This document shows, in pieces, positions 62,239 through 64,000 of a stretch of 64,000 nt of DNA (position 1 is its first letter; each line of letters begins with the position of its first letter). The DNA comes from Streptomyces sp. NBC_00568 (lineage in GTDB: Bacteria > Actinomycetota > Actinomycetes > Streptomycetales > Streptomycetaceae), in NCBI RefSeq assembly GCF_026341855.1, contig NZ_JAPENW010000001.1, positions 1,364,001-1,428,000 of the forward strand. Reading direction: 5' to 3'. Under the pieces are notes generated by a model, which saw only the letters and a program-made list of their open reading frames with translations, did no database searches and was not told the DNA's origin. Made by a program: the position numbers and the translations under genes.

Positions 62239-63411
62239 ATGAGTCTGATGAGTCTCGGAGTACTCGCCTCCTCCCGCAAGGAGAACGAGTTCCGCCTGCC
62301 CCTGCACCCTCGCCACCTCGACCGGATAGCCCCGGACGTCCGCGAGAAGATCTTCCTCGAACACGGCTACGGCCAACGGTTCGGCGTGGCCGACGACGCG
62401 CTGAGACCACTCGTGGCCGGCCTGCGCACCCGCGAGCAGCTCGTCGCCGAGTGCGACATCATGCTGCTGCCCAAGCCCATGCACGACGACATCGCCGAGC
62501 TGCGCGAGGGTCAGGTGCTGTGGGGATGGCCGCACTGCGTGCAGGACGAGAAGATGACGCAGATCGGCATCGACCGGCGGCTGACCCTGATCGCCTGGGA
62601 AGCCATGAACCACTGGACCTCCACGGGCGCCTTCAGCGTCCATGTGTTCCACAAGAACAATGAGCTCGCGGGCTACTGCTCGGTGCTGCACGCCCTGCAG
62701 CTCGGCGGGCTGACCGGCAGCTACGGACGCCGCCTGCGCGCGGCGGTCATCAGCTTCGGCGCCACGGCGCGTGGAGCGGTCACGGGTCTGGGCGCCATGG
62801 GCGTCTCCGACGTCACGGTGCTCACCCAGCGCGCCGCCGCGGCGGTGGCCTCGCCGATGCCCTCGGTCGTGATGGCGCACTTCCAGGAGCAGGAGGACGA
62901 TCCGTCGCGCCTGCAGGCGGTCACCTCGGCCGGTTCCGTGCCGCTGGCGGAGTACCTGGCCGGGTTCGACATCATCGTCAACTGCGTCCTGCAGGACACC
63001 GACGCGCCGCTCATGTTCGTCACCGACGAGGAACTCGCCCTGTTCCGGCCGGGGACCTTCTTCATCGACGTCGCCTGCGACGAGGGCATGGGCTTCGCGT
63101 GGGCCCGCCCGACCACCTTCGGCGACCCCATGCCCATGGTGGGCTCGGGCTGCCACTACTACGCGGTGGATCACAGCCCGTCCCACCTGTGGAACTCCGC
63201 CACCTGGGAGATCAGCGAGGCGCTCCTTCCCTACCTGCGCAAGGTCATGAGCGGCCCCGCGGCATGGGACGCCGACGTCACGGTCGCCAAGGCCATCGAG
63301 ATCCGCGACGGGGTCGTCCAGAACCCGAAGATCCTCTCCTTCCAGCACCGGTCGGCCGCCTACCCCCACGCTCCCGAGATCCCGGCGGCCCAGCCGGTCT
63401 CAGCGGCCTAG
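62239..63411 (+). CDS. Alanine dehydrogenase/PNT-fold enzyme, N5-(carboxyethyl)ornithine synthase-like
   Basis: 390 residues. The N-terminal AlaDH_PNT domain: LGVLASSRKENEFRLPLHPR, FLEHGYGQRFGVADDALR and DIMLLPKPMHDDIAEL; a Rossmann segment LRAAVISFGATARGAVTGLG; then WNSATWEISEALLPYLRKVM. The pattern is closest, from memory, to N5-(carboxyethyl)ornithine synthase and saccharopine-dehydrogenase-like enzymes, which join an amino acid to pyruvate or a keto acid with NADPH. The exact substrate cannot be told. ATG 62239, weak ribosome site; ATG 62248 possible. Confidence 0.8.
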   Translation: MSLMSLGVLASSRKENEFRLPLHPRHLDRIAPDVREKIFLEHGYGQRFGVADDALRPLVAGLRTREQLVAECDIMLLPKPMHDDIAELREGQVLWGWPHCVQDEKMTQIGIDRRLTLIAWEAMNHWTSTGAFSVHVFHKNNELAGYCSVLHALQLGGLTGSYGRRLRAAVISFGATARGAVTGLGAMGVSDVTVLTQRAAAAVASPMPSVVMAHFQEQEDDPSRLQAVTSAGSVPLAEYLAGFDIIVNCVLQDTDAPLMFVTDEELALFRPGTFFIDVACDEGMGFAWARPTTFGDPMPMVGSGCHYYAVDHSPSHLWNSATWEISEALLPYLRKVMSGPAAWDADVTVAKAIEIRDGVVQNPKILSFQHRSAAYPHAPEIPAAQPVSAA

Positions 63412-63523
63412 GGACCATCGGGAGCGCCCGCGTCCCCGCCCCTGAGACAGGCCCCGGGGACAGGCTCTACGATTCCGCTGGTCACCGGCGCGACCAGCCG
63501 CCGGGCGAACGGGGAGCGATCAC

Positions 63524-64000
63524 ATGGGTGGGACGGTCACGGCGGTCAGCAGCAGCGGGACGTACTCGTTCACCAAGCCGAACCGGGAGAGCGTCACCCT
63601 GCTCGCCGGACTCGGCGTGGAGGGTGACGTGCACGCCGGGACGACGGTCAAGCACCGCTTCCGGATGGAGAAGGACCCGACCCAGGTGAACCTGCGGCAG
63701 GTGCACCTCATCCACGAGGAGCTGTTCGCCGAGGTGCGGGAGGCCGGTTTCGAGGTCGCGGCGGGTCAGCTCGGGGAGAACGTCACCACCCGGGGGATAG
63801 ACCTGCTGGGGCTGCCCACGGGGACGCGGCTGCACCTCGGGGCGGCGGCCGTCGTCGAGGTGACCGGGCTGCGGAACCCCTGCGCCCAGATCGACACCTT
63901 CGAGAAGGGGCTCCTGAAGCAGGTCGTCGGACGGGGCGAGGACGGGAAGGCCCGGTTCAGGTCCGGGATCATGAGTGTCGTCCTCGTCGGCGGAGTGGTG
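63524..64000 (+). CDS. MOSC-domain protein (3' end outside window)
   Basis: The frame starts at ATG 63524 with GGGGAG upstream and is open to the right edge (159 codons). It begins MGGTVTAVSSSGTYSFTKPN, then LLAGLGVEGDVHAGTTVKHR, NLRQVHLIHEELFAEVREAG, AAGQLGENVTTRGIDLLGL and the conserved MOSC cysteine motif GLRNPCAQIDTFEKGLL. MOSC domains carry sulfur or molybdenum-cofactor-related groups; the substrate is unknown. Confidence 0.88.
   Translation, partial: MGGTVTAVSSSGTYSFTKPNRESVTLLAGLGVEGDVHAGTTVKHRFRMEKDPTQVNLRQVHLIHEELFAEVREAGFEVAAGQLGENVTTRGIDLLGLPTGTRLHLGAAAVVEVTGLRNPCAQIDTFEKGLLKQVVGRGEDGKARFRSGIMSVVLVGGVV

Overview
This is a stretch of Streptomyces chromosome, or that of a very close actinobacterial relative. 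Base composition is about 70% G+C, start codons are often GTG, and the gene content is typical of the genus: an ilvBNC-serA block, gatCAB with a small gene inserted, ligA beside a GGDEF/EAL gene, and a gcvT-gcvH-glyA-sdaA run. From memory the order resembles the conserved core of the S. coelicolor chromosome around ilvB, gatCAB, ligA and gcvT. I saw no tRNA or rRNA gene, insertion sequence, prophage, integrase, CRISPR array or specialised-metabolite cluster.

Layout. (1) 1-1682: 3' part of a LuxR-type regulator gene. (2) 1766-7464: branched-chain amino acid and serine synthesis on the minus strand (ilvB-ilvN-ilvC, then serA), led by an attenuator with a 13-residue leader peptide. (3) 7435-14591: a membrane PAS-GGDEF-EAL protein (cdgC-like), a D-2-hydroxyacid dehydrogenase, an aldo/keto reductase, a sugar-dehydrogenase lipoprotein and a small acidic protein. 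(4) 14632-22365: a large ATP-binding LuxR regulator, small unknown membrane or basic proteins, an acetyltransferase and an MMPL exporter. (5) 22465-26042: gatC-gatA-(80-aa protein)-gatB, for glutaminyl/asparaginyl-tRNA formation. (6) 26326-33168: a 117-bp tandem repeat, an rmdB-like c-di-GMP phosphodiesterase, ligA, a core-MetE-type protein and a short-chain dehydrogenase. (7) 33247-45591: short accessory genes (LOG, DUF427, hydrolase, amidase, TetR and WYL regulators, thioesterase, esterase, TRIC channel) plus mnmA and its likely sulfur donor, a cysteine desulfurase. (8) 45633-53379: a secreted M1 peptidase and a five-gene peptide/nickel-type ABC importer. (9) 53855-64000: two SseB-like proteins, a P-loop kinase, a tandem glycine riboswitch in front of gcvT, then gcvH, glyA, sdaA, a GH25 muramidase, an alanine-dehydrogenase-fold enzyme and a truncated MOSC gene.

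How the genes fit together. The window starts with serine synthesis (serA) and ends with glycine/serine breakdown and one-carbon supply (gcvT, gcvH, glyA, sdaA). The riboswitch and the two SseB-like proteins fit control of, or tolerance to, glycine and serine. Two c-di-GMP genes lie about 16 kb apart. MnmA and the cysteine desulfurase probably cooperate in tRNA 2-thiolation.

The least explained features are non-coding. Short tandem repeats sit exactly at, or just behind, the stop codons of several minus-strand genes (rmdB, LOG, mnmA, cysteine desulfurase, a lipoprotein), mostly with unit lengths divisible by three and in some cases copying the stop codon itself. Four CGTACG palindromes spaced exactly 14 bp apart lie between glyA and sdaA.
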